This document shows, piece by piece, positions 23,350 through 31,098 of a stretch of DNA of 42,513 nucleotides; the first letter of the stretch is position 1; each line of letters opens with the position of its first letter. The stretch spans positions 1 to 42,513 of the forward strand of contig CALGUK010000030.1 of assembly GCA_937920235.1 (NCBI GenBank). The letters are read 5' to 3'. A program made the position numbers and the translations under genes. Source of the DNA: an uncultured Clostridia bacterium (lineage in GTDB: Bacteria; Bacillota; Clostridia; Oscillospirales; Acutalibacteraceae). The notes beneath the pieces were generated by a model, which was not told where the DNA came from, did no database searches, and saw only the letters and a list, made by a program, of their open reading frames with translations.

Positions 23350-23769
23350 ATGAGATTATACAACAAAGAACTTAACCCGGACTCACTCAGTCCCCTCACC
23401 CTTGCATTCACGGGGGATGCTGTTTTTTCACTCTACATCCGCGAGATGCTCGTGAGTGAGGCAAACCGTCCCGTAGGACAATTACATAAGCTTTCGGTAG
23501 GCTGGGTAAAAGCCGAGGCGCAGAGCAAGGGTATGCACGCTATTCTCGACCTTCTGACAGAAAAGGAAACAGAGGTTTTTAAGCGTGGCAGAAATGCTCA
23601 CACCTCACACACTCCCAAAAACCAGAGCGGTTGTGACTATCACTACGCTACAGGCTTTGAGGCTCTTGTCGGATATCTTTATCTGAAGGACGAGGTTGAA
23701 AGGCTTAATTTTCTGCTTGGTGAGGTCATCAGATGTGTCGGAGATGACAAGGGTGAAGAAGCACCGTAA
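23350..23769 (+). CDS. mrnC: Mini-ribonuclease 3 (MrnC)
   Basis: MrnC is an RNase III-like catalytic domain without the double-stranded-RNA-binding domain. In Bacillus subtilis it matures 23S rRNA ends. The 139-aa protein shows the metal-binding segments LAFTGDAVFSLYIR near residue 18 and the downstream FEALVGYLYL near 106. GRNAHTSHTPKNQ lies between, as in the family. It sits 9 nt after obgE, and its 3' end overlaps the next gene by 17 bp. Linking an rRNA processing enzyme to Obg fits a ribosome-assembly theme. Confidence 0.93.
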   Translation: MRLYNKELNPDSLSPLTLAFTGDAVFSLYIREMLVSEANRPVGQLHKLSVGWVKAEAQSKGMHAILDLLTEKETEVFKRGRNAHTSHTPKNQSGCDYHYATGFEALVGYLYLKDEVERLNFLLGEVIRCVGDDKGEEAP

Positions 23770-24613
23770 AAAAGCAGCAGAAATATTCAAGGATATTCTC
23801 ATATTCATTTTTGCAAGTGGGGTTTATTCGGTCGGAATAAACTGTTTTCTTGCTCGCAATAACATTCTTAACGGCGGAATAACGGGAATTGCCACAATTC
23901 TGAACTATCTTTTTGAAATTCCCATAGGCACGGCAATATTTGTAATGAACATTCCCCTGCTCCTGATTGCTTTTAAGAAGTTGGGTACCGGATTTGTATT
24001 TCGCACCTTTCTCGTTCTTCTTATCTCATCCGTTATCATTGACCTGGGCGCATTTCTCCCTGTTTATAAAAATGACCTGCTGCTCTCGTCGGTTTTCGGC
24101 GGAGTGCTTTCGGGACTTTCTTTGGGAATTATCTTTATGCGCAACGCAACAACCGGCGGTGTGGATATAATCGCTAAGCTTGTAAAGCTTAAATATCCGC
24201 ACATAACACTCGGAAAATCCATCTTCATTTTTGACGCGGTAATTGTCGTGACCGGCGGTTTTGTTTACGGCAATTTTGAATCGGTGCTCTATGCGTCAAT
24301 CGTGATTTTCGTCAGCGCACAGGTGCTTGACTACTTTCTTTACGGCTTCAGCCGCGGAGCAATGCTGTTGATAGTCAGCGATAAAAGTGATGAAATACGC
24401 AAAGCCGTAATTCACGACTCAGACCGCGGAGTTACGGTGCTGAACGGTCGCGGCGGATATTCGGACAAGCAGAGAGATGTTCTTTTATGTGCCTGTTATG
24501 ACAACCAGACGCACAAGCTTATCAAAAAAATCAAATCCGTTGACGAATCCGCATTTCTGATCATCACACAGACCAAGCAGATTCTCGGCGAAGGATTCAG
24601 AAATAATATTTAA
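23753..24613 (+). CDS. YitT family (DUF161/DUF2179) membrane protein
   Basis: A membrane protein of the YitT family, about 286 aa. Five or so hydrophobic segments occupy residues ~15-190 (IFIFASGVYSVGINCFLARNNI.., GGITGIATILNYLF, FRTFLVLLISSVII). The soluble C-terminal DUF2179 domain (AMLLIVSDKSDEIRKAVIH.., ILNGRGGYSDKQRDVLLC, about 200-275) is a small ferredoxin-like fold. Function is not established for the family. The GTG at 23753 is preferred because GGAG (23740-23743) is well placed. ATG 23744 would leave no spacing. It overlaps mrnC by 17 bp, and lepA follows after 21 bp. Confidence 0.87.
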   Translation: MKKHRKKAAEIFKDILIFIFASGVYSVGINCFLARNNILNGGITGIATILNYLFEIPIGTAIFVMNIPLLLIAFKKLGTGFVFRTFLVLLISSVIIDLGAFLPVYKNDLLLSSVFGGVLSGLSLGIIFMRNATTGGVDIIAKLVKLKYPHITLGKSIFIFDAVIVVTGGFVYGNFESVLYASIVIFVSAQVLDYFLYGFSRGAMLLIVSDKSDEIRKAVIHDSDRGVTVLNGRGGYSDKQRDVLLCACYDNQTHKLIKKIKSVDESAFLIITQTKQILGEGFRNNI

Positions 24614-24634
24614 TTTTATTTTACGAGGTAAAAT

Positions 24635-26443
24635 ATGGCTAAAAAAGAAAATATCAGAAATTTTTCAATAATCGCTCATATCGACCACGGTAAATCCACT
24701 CTTGCAGACAGGCTTCTGGAACTTACCGAAACTGTTGCAAAGCGTGATATGACTGAGCAGTTGCTTGATAATATGGACCTTGAGCGTGAACGCGGAATCA
24801 CCATCAAGGCACACGCAGTCAAGCTGGACTACAAGGCACAGAACGGTGAAACTTACGAATTAAACCTCATTGACACTCCCGGTCACGTGGACTTTAACTA
24901 TGAGGTTTCGCGTTCGCTTGCCGCTTGTGAGGGCGCGGTGCTGATTATCGATGCCTCTCAGGGTGTTGAGGCGCAAACACTTGCAAATACATATTTGGCT
25001 CTTGACCACGACCTTGAGTTAGTGCCCGTAATAAACAAGATTGACCTGCCTGCCGCTGACCCCGACAGAGTTGCAAACGAGGTTGAAGAGGTTATAGGTC
25101 TTCCCTGTGACGAGGCTCCCCGTGTTTCAGCTAAAACAGGCGAAAATGTTGGTGCTGTTCTTGAAAGCATTGTTTCACTTGTGCCACCTCCCGAAAACAA
25201 CGACGACAAGCCACTTCGTGCTCTTGTTTTTGACTCTGTTTATGACAGCTACAAGGGTGTAATTGTCTATGTTCGTATTATGGACGGAAAAATCAAACCC
25301 GGTGACACAATGAGAATGATGGCTACAGGTGCCGAATTTAACGTTGTTGAAGTTGGTTATATGCGCCCTAACGCTATGGAACCGCAAAAGGAGCTTGCCT
25401 CAGGTGAGGTCGGTTACATCACCGCATCAATCAAAACTGTCAGCGATGCCCGTGTCGGTGATACGGTCACAACCGCTGAAAATCCTGCAGACGAACCTCT
25501 TGCAGGATACAGAAAGGTCAACCCGATGGTATTCTGCGGTGTTTACCCTGCCGACGGTGCCGATTATGAAAACCTCCGTGAAGCTTTGGAAAAATTACAG
25601 TTAAATGATGCTGCATTGTCCTTTGAGCCCGAAACATCAGGTGCTCTCGGCTTCGGCTTCCGTTGCGGATTTCTGGGACTTCTGCACCTTGAAATTATCC
25701 AGGAAAGACTTGAACGTGAATACAACCTTGACCTTGTAACAACAATTCCGAGTGTTATTTATAAAGTACATCTTACAAACGGAGATGTTATTGAGATAGA
25801 CAATCCGAGCCATTACCCTGACCCTGCAGTTATAGATTACTGTGAAGAACCGACGGTGCAGGCGCATATTTATGCTCCGCCGGAATATATCGGCGCTATA
25901 ATGAATCTGTGTCAGGACAGACGCGGTGTTTATATCAATACGACTCACCTTGCCTCTGACCGTGTAGATTTGCACTATATTCTGCCGCTGAACGAAATCA
26001 TCTACGACTTTTTTGATGTTCTCAAATCGAGAACACGAGGTTATGCATCCTTCGACTACGAGATGAGCGATTATCAGCGTTCAAGCATCATCAAGCTCGA
26101 TGTACTTCTCAACGGCGACATAATTGATGCACTTTCATTTATGATACACAGCGAAAAAGCGTATGCAAAGGCTCGCAGAATTGCCGAAAAACTTAAGGAT
26201 AACATTCCGCGTCAGATGTTTGAAATACCTATTCAGATGGCAATAGGCGGCAAGGTTATCGCCCGAGAAACCGTCAAGGCTATGAGAAAAGATGTTCTTG
26301 CAAAGTGCTACGGCGGTGACATCACACGTAAAAAGAAATTGCTTGAAAAACAAAAGGAAGGTAAAAAGCGTATGCGCCACTTCGGTACAGTTGAAGTACC
26401 GCAGGAGGCATTTATGGCTGTGCTTAAGCTTGATGATGAATAA
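24635..26443 (+). CDS. lepA: elongation factor 4 (LepA)
   Basis: A 602-aa translational GTPase that acts on ribosomes during elongation or initiation/assembly. Its exact role is debated. G motifs are intact: AHIDHGKSTLADR near residue 14, RGITIKAHAV, DTPGHVDFNYEV and NKIDLP. The LepA-type C-terminal domain has YGGDITRKKKLLEKQKEGKKR near residue 550-570. LepA lacks EF-G domain IV and has this unique C-terminal domain. The ribosome binding site GAGG is upstream of ATG. The stop overlaps the start of the following editing gene, so the two are translationally coupled. It is in the obgE run. Confidence 0.97.
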   Translation: MAKKENIRNFSIIAHIDHGKSTLADRLLELTETVAKRDMTEQLLDNMDLERERGITIKAHAVKLDYKAQNGETYELNLIDTPGHVDFNYEVSRSLAACEGAVLIIDASQGVEAQTLANTYLALDHDLELVPVINKIDLPAADPDRVANEVEEVIGLPCDEAPRVSAKTGENVGAVLESIVSLVPPPENNDDKPLRALVFDSVYDSYKGVIVYVRIMDGKIKPGDTMRMMATGAEFNVVEVGYMRPNAMEPQKELASGEVGYITASIKTVSDARVGDTVTTAENPADEPLAGYRKVNPMVFCGVYPADGADYENLREALEKLQLNDAALSFEPETSGALGFGFRCGFLGLLHLEIIQERLEREYNLDLVTTIPSVIYKVHLTNGDVIEIDNPSHYPDPAVIDYCEEPTVQAHIYAPPEYIGAIMNLCQDRRGVYINTTHLASDRVDLHYILPLNEIIYDFFDVLKSRTRGYASFDYEMSDYQRSSIIKLDVLLNGDIIDALSFMIHSEKAYAKARRIAEKLKDNIPRQMFEIPIQMAIGGKVIARETVKAMRKDVLAKCYGGDITRKKKLLEKQKEGKKRMRHFGTVEVPQEAFMAVLKLDDE

Positions 26444-26918
26444 AGAAATTTTTGAAAAACTTGCGGAGCTTAAAATCGAATACAAAATGATTGAGCATCC
26501 CGCAGCGTTCACAATGGAAGAAATTGAGGAATACCGCCTTACCGAAAACGGCCACATTCCGAAAAATCTCGTTCTCCGAGATGTTAAGGGAACAAGAAAT
26601 ATGCTCGTTGTTCTCCACGGCGACAAGCGTGCAAATCTCCAGCTGATCCGTGCGGAAATCGACTCGACAAAGCTGAGTTTTGCATCTGACGAGAGATTAA
26701 ACAGATACTTAAAGGTGGAAAAAGGCTCGGTATCCCCTTTCGGAGTTATTTACGATACCGAAAAGGAGCTTGAAATCTATTTTGACGCGGATCTGAAAAG
26801 AGAAGATATTGTCGGCTGTCACCCCAACGACAACACGGCAACGGTATTCTTAAAATTCCAAGACCTTGTTAAATATGTCAAATCCTGCGGTCATACAATC
26901 AGCTACATAAAAGTATGA
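26433..26918 (+). CDS. prolyl-tRNA editing protein (YbaK/ProX-PrdX family)
   Basis: A YbaK-fold trans-editing deacylase of about 161 aa, expected to hydrolyse mischarged aminoacyl-tRNA such as Ala-tRNA-Pro. The family core is present: HPAAFTMEEIEEY near residue 22, IPKNLVLRDVKGTRNMLVVL near 43 and GSVSPFGVIYD near 98. The start overlaps the lepA stop (ATG 26433 or 26436; the two cannot be told apart by sequence). The 3' end overlaps hemW by four bases. Substrate assignment follows the family, not a test. It adds another translation-fidelity gene to this operon. Confidence 0.88.
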   Translation: MMNKEIFEKLAELKIEYKMIEHPAAFTMEEIEEYRLTENGHIPKNLVLRDVKGTRNMLVVLHGDKRANLQLIRAEIDSTKLSFASDERLNRYLKVEKGSVSPFGVIYDTEKELEIYFDADLKREDIVGCHPNDNTATVFLKFQDLVKYVKSCGHTISYIKV

Positions 26919-28009
26919 AAAACACAGGACTTTATCTGCACATTCCGTTTTGCAAATCAAAATGTCCGTACTGTGATTTTTACTCATTTTCGGGTAACGA
27001 CGGTCTGAAAAACGAATACGCCTCAGTTTTAAGTAACAAAATCCGCGATGAATTTTCCGCTTTGCATTGTAAAGCTGATACGCTTTACTTTGGTGGCGGC
27101 ACTCCGTCGGTCCTGGGTGCAAAAAATCTCAAAACTCTTGTAAGCGCCTGCAAACCGTTTCTCACAGACAATGCGGAAATCACCGTTGAGTGTAATCCTC
27201 ACGGATTGAACAAAGACTTTTTCAAGAATTTGCACGACTGCGGTGTTAACAGACTTTCTCTGGGTTTACAATCAGCAGTTGACGGTGAAAGACGGATTTT
27301 AGGAAGACTTTCTGACAGAAATCAGGTTGAAAATGCGGTTAAATCAGCTCAGACCGTCGGCTTTGAAAACATCACTCTCGACGTTATGCTGGGTATACCG
27401 GACCAGACAGGAAAAAGTCTGAATGAGACCTTGGATTTTTGTATTTCTCTCGGGGTTCCGCACATCAGCGCATATATGCTGAAGCTTGAAGAAAATACAC
27501 ATTTTCATAAAAATCGGGATAAGTATAATTTCCCGGATGATGATTTGACAGCGGATTTGTATTTACAGATGTGTGAAGCACTTGAAAATCAAGGAATTAT
27601 GCAATATGAAATCTCAAATTTTGCAAAAAGAGGTTTTGAAAGCCGTCACAATCTCAAATATTGGCATTGCGAGGAATATTTAGGTCTCGGACCGTCTGCA
27701 CATTCATTTTCAGACGGTAAACGTTTTTATTATGACCGTGATTTTGACGGTTTTATGAACGGCAACTCCCCTGTTGATGACGGTGTTGGCGGAGATTTCA
27801 CCGAGTATGCTATGCTTAATCTCCGTTTGGTCGAGGGCTTAAAAGAAAACAAGGTTTTTGAGCGTTTCGGTCATTCAATCCCGAAAGAAATATATGATAA
27901 ATCACTGATTTTTATCGATAACGGATATATGATAAAAAATGAAAACGGTTTGGCACTGACGCGGAAAGGCTTTTTAGTATCAAACAGTATTTTGGCAGAA
28001 ATATTATAG
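26915..28009 (+). CDS. hemW: radical SAM heme chaperone HemW
   Basis: HemW is a radical SAM protein related to coproporphyrinogen dehydrogenase HemN but acting as a heme-binding chaperone for respiratory proteins. This is often found in operon with lepA. The cluster motif CKSKCPYC in HIPFCKSKCPYCDFYSF is at residues ~9-22, followed by TLYFGGGTPSVL near 48. LGLGPSAHSF near 245 is the conserved glycine segment. The 364-aa length is normal. The four-base overlap ATGA with the previous gene shows coupling. In an apparently fermentative anaerobe, a heme chaperone is notable, though the family is widespread and the heme role is not proven in all members. Confidence 0.92.
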   Translation: MKNTGLYLHIPFCKSKCPYCDFYSFSGNDGLKNEYASVLSNKIRDEFSALHCKADTLYFGGGTPSVLGAKNLKTLVSACKPFLTDNAEITVECNPHGLNKDFFKNLHDCGVNRLSLGLQSAVDGERRILGRLSDRNQVENAVKSAQTVGFENITLDVMLGIPDQTGKSLNETLDFCISLGVPHISAYMLKLEENTHFHKNRDKYNFPDDDLTADLYLQMCEALENQGIMQYEISNFAKRGFESRHNLKYWHCEEYLGLGPSAHSFSDGKRFYYDRDFDGFMNGNSPVDDGVGGDFTEYAMLNLRLVEGLKENKVFERFGHSIPKEIYDKSLIFIDNGYMIKNENGLALTRKGFLVSNSILAEIL

Positions 28010-28017
28010 GTGATATT

Positions 28018-28950
28018 ATGAAATGGTTTTATAAACTGCTCGTACTTATACTTACACTGTTTATTTACACGCCTACAGAATCAACAGCTCCGTACACCGC
28101 ATCAAAAGAAGATGTTCTGACAACATTCACAATACTTTCCGATGTGCATATGGAGGGAAACAACAAGGATAAATTTGAACTTTTCGGTGAGGCTGTCCGT
28201 GATATAAATGCTGCAGAAAAAAATCACAGCCTTATCTTCCTCGGTGACAACACGATGAACAATCAAGTCATTGAGTTAAGTGCCTTTTATGGTATTCTTG
28301 ACAAATATTATTCGGGTTTTTACAGTGTTGTTTCGGGTAATCACGACCTTTGTCCGAGCGATTATAATATCGGTGATTACGACGATTTGAAAAAGCGTTT
28401 TCTTGATTATGATAACGAGTTCAAATCTTCCGACAGAGATAACTTATACTATACATTCAGTGTCGGAAAAAGCGTTTTCATTGTTCTCGGATCTGAGTCC
28501 GATGCAGGTATCAACGAGGATATTTCCGATGAACAGCTTGAGTGGTTGGAAAGTGAACTGAAACTTTTTGAGAATGATGACAGACCTGTTTTTATTATGA
28601 ATCATTACCCTCTTAATCACACCTGGGAGAATGTCTGGACTGACGGCCATATTGGTAAAGACAGCGAAAAGCTTCACGAGATAATGAAAAATTCAAAAAA
28701 CAGAATCTTTTATTTCTCCGGACATCTTCACATGGGATTTTTCAATAATCAGGTTTCTTATGTGAATGAAGACAACATTACATACATAAATGTTCCTGCA
28801 TTTGGTGCTGATAATACAAACGGTGATGCCGATATTCAACAACAAGGTATGGGAATGTATGTTGAGGTTTATGAAAACGAAGTTATTATCCGAGTCCGTA
28901 ATTTCGCAGAACACAAATGGACGGATATTGAACACAGTATTTCCCTTTGA
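28018..28950 (+). CDS. exported calcineurin-like metallophosphoesterase
   Basis: A 310-aa metallophosphoesterase with an N-terminal signal peptide (MKWFYKLLVLILTLFIY) suggesting extracellular location or surface anchoring. Motifs in order are LSDVHMEG (near 41), FLGDNTMNN (near 76; the metal Asp is in GD), SGNHDLCP (near 104), IMNHYPLNH (near 196) and FSGHLHMGF (near 238). These are the usual binuclear metal ligands. The substrate is unknown and could be phosphodiester or phospholipid. An 8-nt gap after hemW suggests it is the end of the run. The metA promoter overlaps its stop codon. Confidence 0.88.
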   Translation: MKWFYKLLVLILTLFIYTPTESTAPYTASKEDVLTTFTILSDVHMEGNNKDKFELFGEAVRDINAAEKNHSLIFLGDNTMNNQVIELSAFYGILDKYYSGFYSVVSGNHDLCPSDYNIGDYDDLKKRFLDYDNEFKSSDRDNLYYTFSVGKSVFIVLGSESDAGINEDISDEQLEWLESELKLFENDDRPVFIMNHYPLNHTWENVWTDGHIGKDSEKLHEIMKNSKNRIFYFSGHLHMGFFNNQVSYVNEDNITYINVPAFGADNTNGDADIQQQGMGMYVEVYENEVIIRVRNFAEHKWTDIEHSISL

Positions 28951-28975
28951 CATTATAACCATATTGTGATAAAAT
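28947..28975 (+). promoter_or_regulatory. metA promoter
   Basis: Consensus TTGACA (28947-28952), 17-bp spacer, TAAAAT (28970-28975). The -35 overlaps the stop codon of the upstream gene. No riboswitch or T-box is present in the 30-nt leader. Confidence 0.75.
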
Positions 28976-29009
28976 AATTACTTGCATATTGAAGAAAGGG
29001 GTGGACGAA

Positions 29010-29927
29010 ATGCCTATTAAAATTGACAATCAGTTACCGGCAAGGCATAATCTTGAATTAGAGAATATTTTCGTTATGACAGAGCAAAGAGCTAATATCC
29101 AGGATATTCGTCCGCTGAAAATTATTCTTCTCAACCTTATGCCCACAAAAATCGAAACGGAAACTCAGATTTTAAGGCTTCTCAGTAATTCGCCTTTGCA
29201 GGTTGATGTTGAGCTTTTGCAGGTTGCTACCCACGAGAGCAAAAACACCTCCAAGGAGCATATGCTCAAATTCTACAAAACCTTTGACGATATCAAGCAT
29301 CAGAAATTTGACGGTATGATAGTCACGGGCGCTCCCGTTGAGATGCTGCCTTTTGAAGAGGTTGACTATTGGGAGGAGCTTTGTAAAATATTTGATTGGG
29401 CAAAGAGTCACGTTTATTCATCGTTCCACATCTGCTGGGGTGCCCAGGCGGCTCTTTATTATCACTACGGTATCCCTAAATACAAGCTTCCGGAAAAGAT
29501 GTTCGGAGTTTTTCCGCACAAGCCGCTTGATATGTACCATCCTTTGCTCCGCGGATTCAGTGACGTTTTCTATGTGCCTCATTCAAGACATACAGAAACA
29601 AAAAAAGAGGATATTGCGCTGGTCAAGGACCTGCAGATCCTTTCTTATTCCGAAATTTCGGGAGTTCACCTTGTGGCAGATATGGATTGCAGAAATTTCT
29701 ACTGCACGGGTCACTCGGAATATGACAGCGACACACTTGCACGCGAATATTTCAGAGATTTACATAAGGGATTGGATATCAAAATACCGTATAACTATTT
29801 CCCGAATAACGACACACGTCTCACTCCTCCGCTCACCTGGCGCGGTGCAGGCAGTCTGCTCTTTCAGAATTGGCTCAATTATTTTGTGTATCAGCGTACA
29901 CCGTATGACATCAACGACATTAAATAA
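29010..29927 (+). CDS. metAA: homoserine O-acetyltransferase (MetA-type)
   Basis: MetA acylates homoserine to start methionine synthesis. The 305-aa protein has the family pattern: catalytic Cys142 in HICWGAQAAL, and the His/Glu pair in GHSEYD near residue 233. The acyl-donor-determining residue after TGAPV is Glu111, the form reported for acetyl-CoA users such as Bacillus cereus. Succinyl-CoA users have Gly there. I therefore call acetyltransferase. ATG 29010 follows AAAGGGG. The promoter and terminator make it monocistronic. The next pathway genes are not in this window. Confidence 0.93.
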   Translation: MPIKIDNQLPARHNLELENIFVMTEQRANIQDIRPLKIILLNLMPTKIETETQILRLLSNSPLQVDVELLQVATHESKNTSKEHMLKFYKTFDDIKHQKFDGMIVTGAPVEMLPFEEVDYWEELCKIFDWAKSHVYSSFHICWGAQAALYYHYGIPKYKLPEKMFGVFPHKPLDMYHPLLRGFSDVFYVPHSRHTETKKEDIALVKDLQILSYSEISGVHLVADMDCRNFYCTGHSEYDSDTLAREYFRDLHKGLDIKIPYNYFPNNDTRLTPPLTWRGAGSLLFQNWLNYFVYQRTPYDINDIK

Positions 29928-29956
29928 GAGGTATTCAGCAGAATACCTCTTTTTTT
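29928..29956 (+). terminator. metA terminator
   Basis: GAGGTATTC-AGCA-GAATACCTC, then seven Ts, immediately after the metA stop. Confidence 0.95.
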
Positions 29957-29992
29957 ACAGCAAAAGCGAGGTCAGTCCGCCTCGCTTGTTTA

Positions 29993-30235
29993 TTATTCAT
30001 TTAACAGCTCTGCAAAAGATATGTTAAACACTTTTGCAAAAGCGACGATCTCGATATCTGTCACAAACCGTTTGCCACATTCTATACGTTGAACAGCATT
30101 TTTGTCAATATCAATACCGACAAGCTGCATACGGTCGGCAAGTTCTCTTTGTGATATTTGCATCCCGGCGCGATATTTAGCTATATTTTTTCCGCAGATA
30201 TTGTTAAGACCGTCTTTTGTTTTGTTTATAAACAT
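29993..30235 (-). CDS. XRE-family transcriptional regulator
   Basis: An 80-aa single-domain Cro/C1-type DNA-binding protein. GKNIAKYRAGMQISQRELADRM and the recognition region IDKNAVQRIECGKRFVTD are followed by AFAKVFNISFAELL, the usual five-helix layout. AATTGGAG precedes ATG 30235. The two similar palindromes upstream (30252-30270 and 30305-30323) flank its promoter, suggesting autoregulation. No toxin or phage gene accompanies it. It lies divergent from spoVT, and its target beyond itself is unknown. Confidence 0.87.
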   Translation of the reverse strand: MFINKTKDGLNNICGKNIAKYRAGMQISQRELADRMQLVGIDIDKNAVQRIECGKRFVTDIEIVAFAKVFNISFAELLNE

Positions 30236-30251
30236 ATTTTATTCTCCAATT

Positions 30252-30270
30252 CGACATTTTGTGAGTGTCA
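30252..30270 (-). promoter_or_regulatory. operator candidate 1 of the XRE gene
   Basis: CGACATTTTGTGAGTGTCA has GACA/TGTC arms and matches the complement of operator 2 at 16 of 19 bases. It lies 17 bp upstream of ATG 30235. Confidence 0.5.
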
Positions 30271-30304
30271 TTAAAGAAATTATATGTTATAATTCAAAAA
30301 GATA

Positions 30305-30323
30305 TGACATTCACTAAATGTCA
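30305..30323 (-). promoter_or_regulatory. operator candidate 2 of the XRE gene
   Basis: TGACATT-CACTA-AATGTCA is a perfect 7-bp inverted repeat about 53 bp from operator 1. Between them lies an AT-rich segment with a TATAAT-type box on the minus strand (near 30280-30290). Confidence 0.6.
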
Positions 30324-30362
30324 CATCGACTCTCTCAAAAGAGAATAAACTGATATTTCTAC

Positions 30363-30392
30363 AGTATATTTTTTCATTGCTGACAAATACTA
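30363..30392 (+). promoter_or_regulatory. possible forespore-type (sigma-G) promoter for spoVT
   Basis: AGTATA (30363-30368), 17-bp spacer, AATACTA (30386-30392), close to the sigma-G -10 CATACTA (6 of 7). Bacillus spoVT uses sigma-G. The call is by eye and AT-rich DNA makes chance matches likely. Confidence 0.35.
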
Positions 30393-30427
30393 ACATCACA
30401 ATTTGTAATTTAAGGAGAAATGTATAT

Positions 30428-30967
30428 ATGAAAGCAACAGGTATTGTACGTCGCATAGATGATTTGGGAAGGGTGGTTATTCCGAAAGAGATTAGAAGGA
30501 CTATGCGAATCCGTGAAGGAGACCCGTTAGAAATTTATACCGCTTCCGACGGTGAGGTGATTTTTAAAAAATATTCGCCCATCGGTGAGTTATCCGAATT
30601 TGCAAGTCAATATACCGATGTTCTCAACCGAGCCACCAATCTGCCCGTTATCATAACCGATCGCGACCACGTTATTGCCGTTGCAGGTATGCCGAAAAGA
30701 GAGGCTATGGACAAGCGAGTGTCACAAGAGTTGGAGGACCTTATGGAAAACCGTGAAAATTATGCAGCTTCTCCGGAAACAAAAGCACTTTATCCCATAA
30801 ACGACAAGCCTGCCGAGGCGTCAGTTGCGTTTCCCATTATAGGCGGCGGTGATGTTGCCGGATCGGTTATTCTGATGATGGGTACTGACGGGACAATGCC
30901 GAGTAGGACAGAAATCAAGCTTGTTTCCGTTGCCGCATCCTTTTTAGGTAAACAGACTGAAGAATAG
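30428..30967 (+). CDS. spoVT: stage V sporulation protein T
   Basis: A 179-aa AbrB-family regulator that in Bacillus modulates forespore (sigma-G) genes and germination. The N-terminal swapped-hairpin AbrB DNA-binding domain (KATGIVRRIDDLGRVVIPKEIRR, residues 2-50) is followed by a GAF-like C-terminal domain (about 56-178). AAGGAG upstream of ATG 30428 selects this start over an ATG at 30377. The length matches SpoVT rather than short AbrB, supporting a spore-forming organism. Divergent from an XRE gene. A hairpin follows, which mainly serves the opposite strand. Confidence 0.93.
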   Translation: MKATGIVRRIDDLGRVVIPKEIRRTMRIREGDPLEIYTASDGEVIFKKYSPIGELSEFASQYTDVLNRATNLPVIITDRDHVIAVAGMPKREAMDKRVSQELEDLMENRENYAASPETKALYPINDKPAEASVAFPIIGGGDVAGSVILMMGTDGTMPSRTEIKLVSVAASFLGKQTEE

Positions 30968-31048
30968 CTTCGGATTTCGGCTTTTATCTCTCCGCCGACA
31001 CCAATTTCAGAAAACGTCTTTATTTTGTACGAAAAAGCCAAACGACAC

Positions 31049-31083
31049 AAAAAAGGACCTGACTCACAGAATCAGGTCCTTTG
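31049..31083 (-). terminator. terminator of the exported linker protein gene
   Basis: GGACCTGA (31055-31062) pairs with TCAGGTCC (31072-31079). On the minus strand TTTTTT follows, 20 nt past the stop at 31099. On the plus strand TTTGATT follows weakly, and it may assist spoVT. Confidence 0.85.
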
Positions 31084-31098
31084 ATTTATATACTGAAA

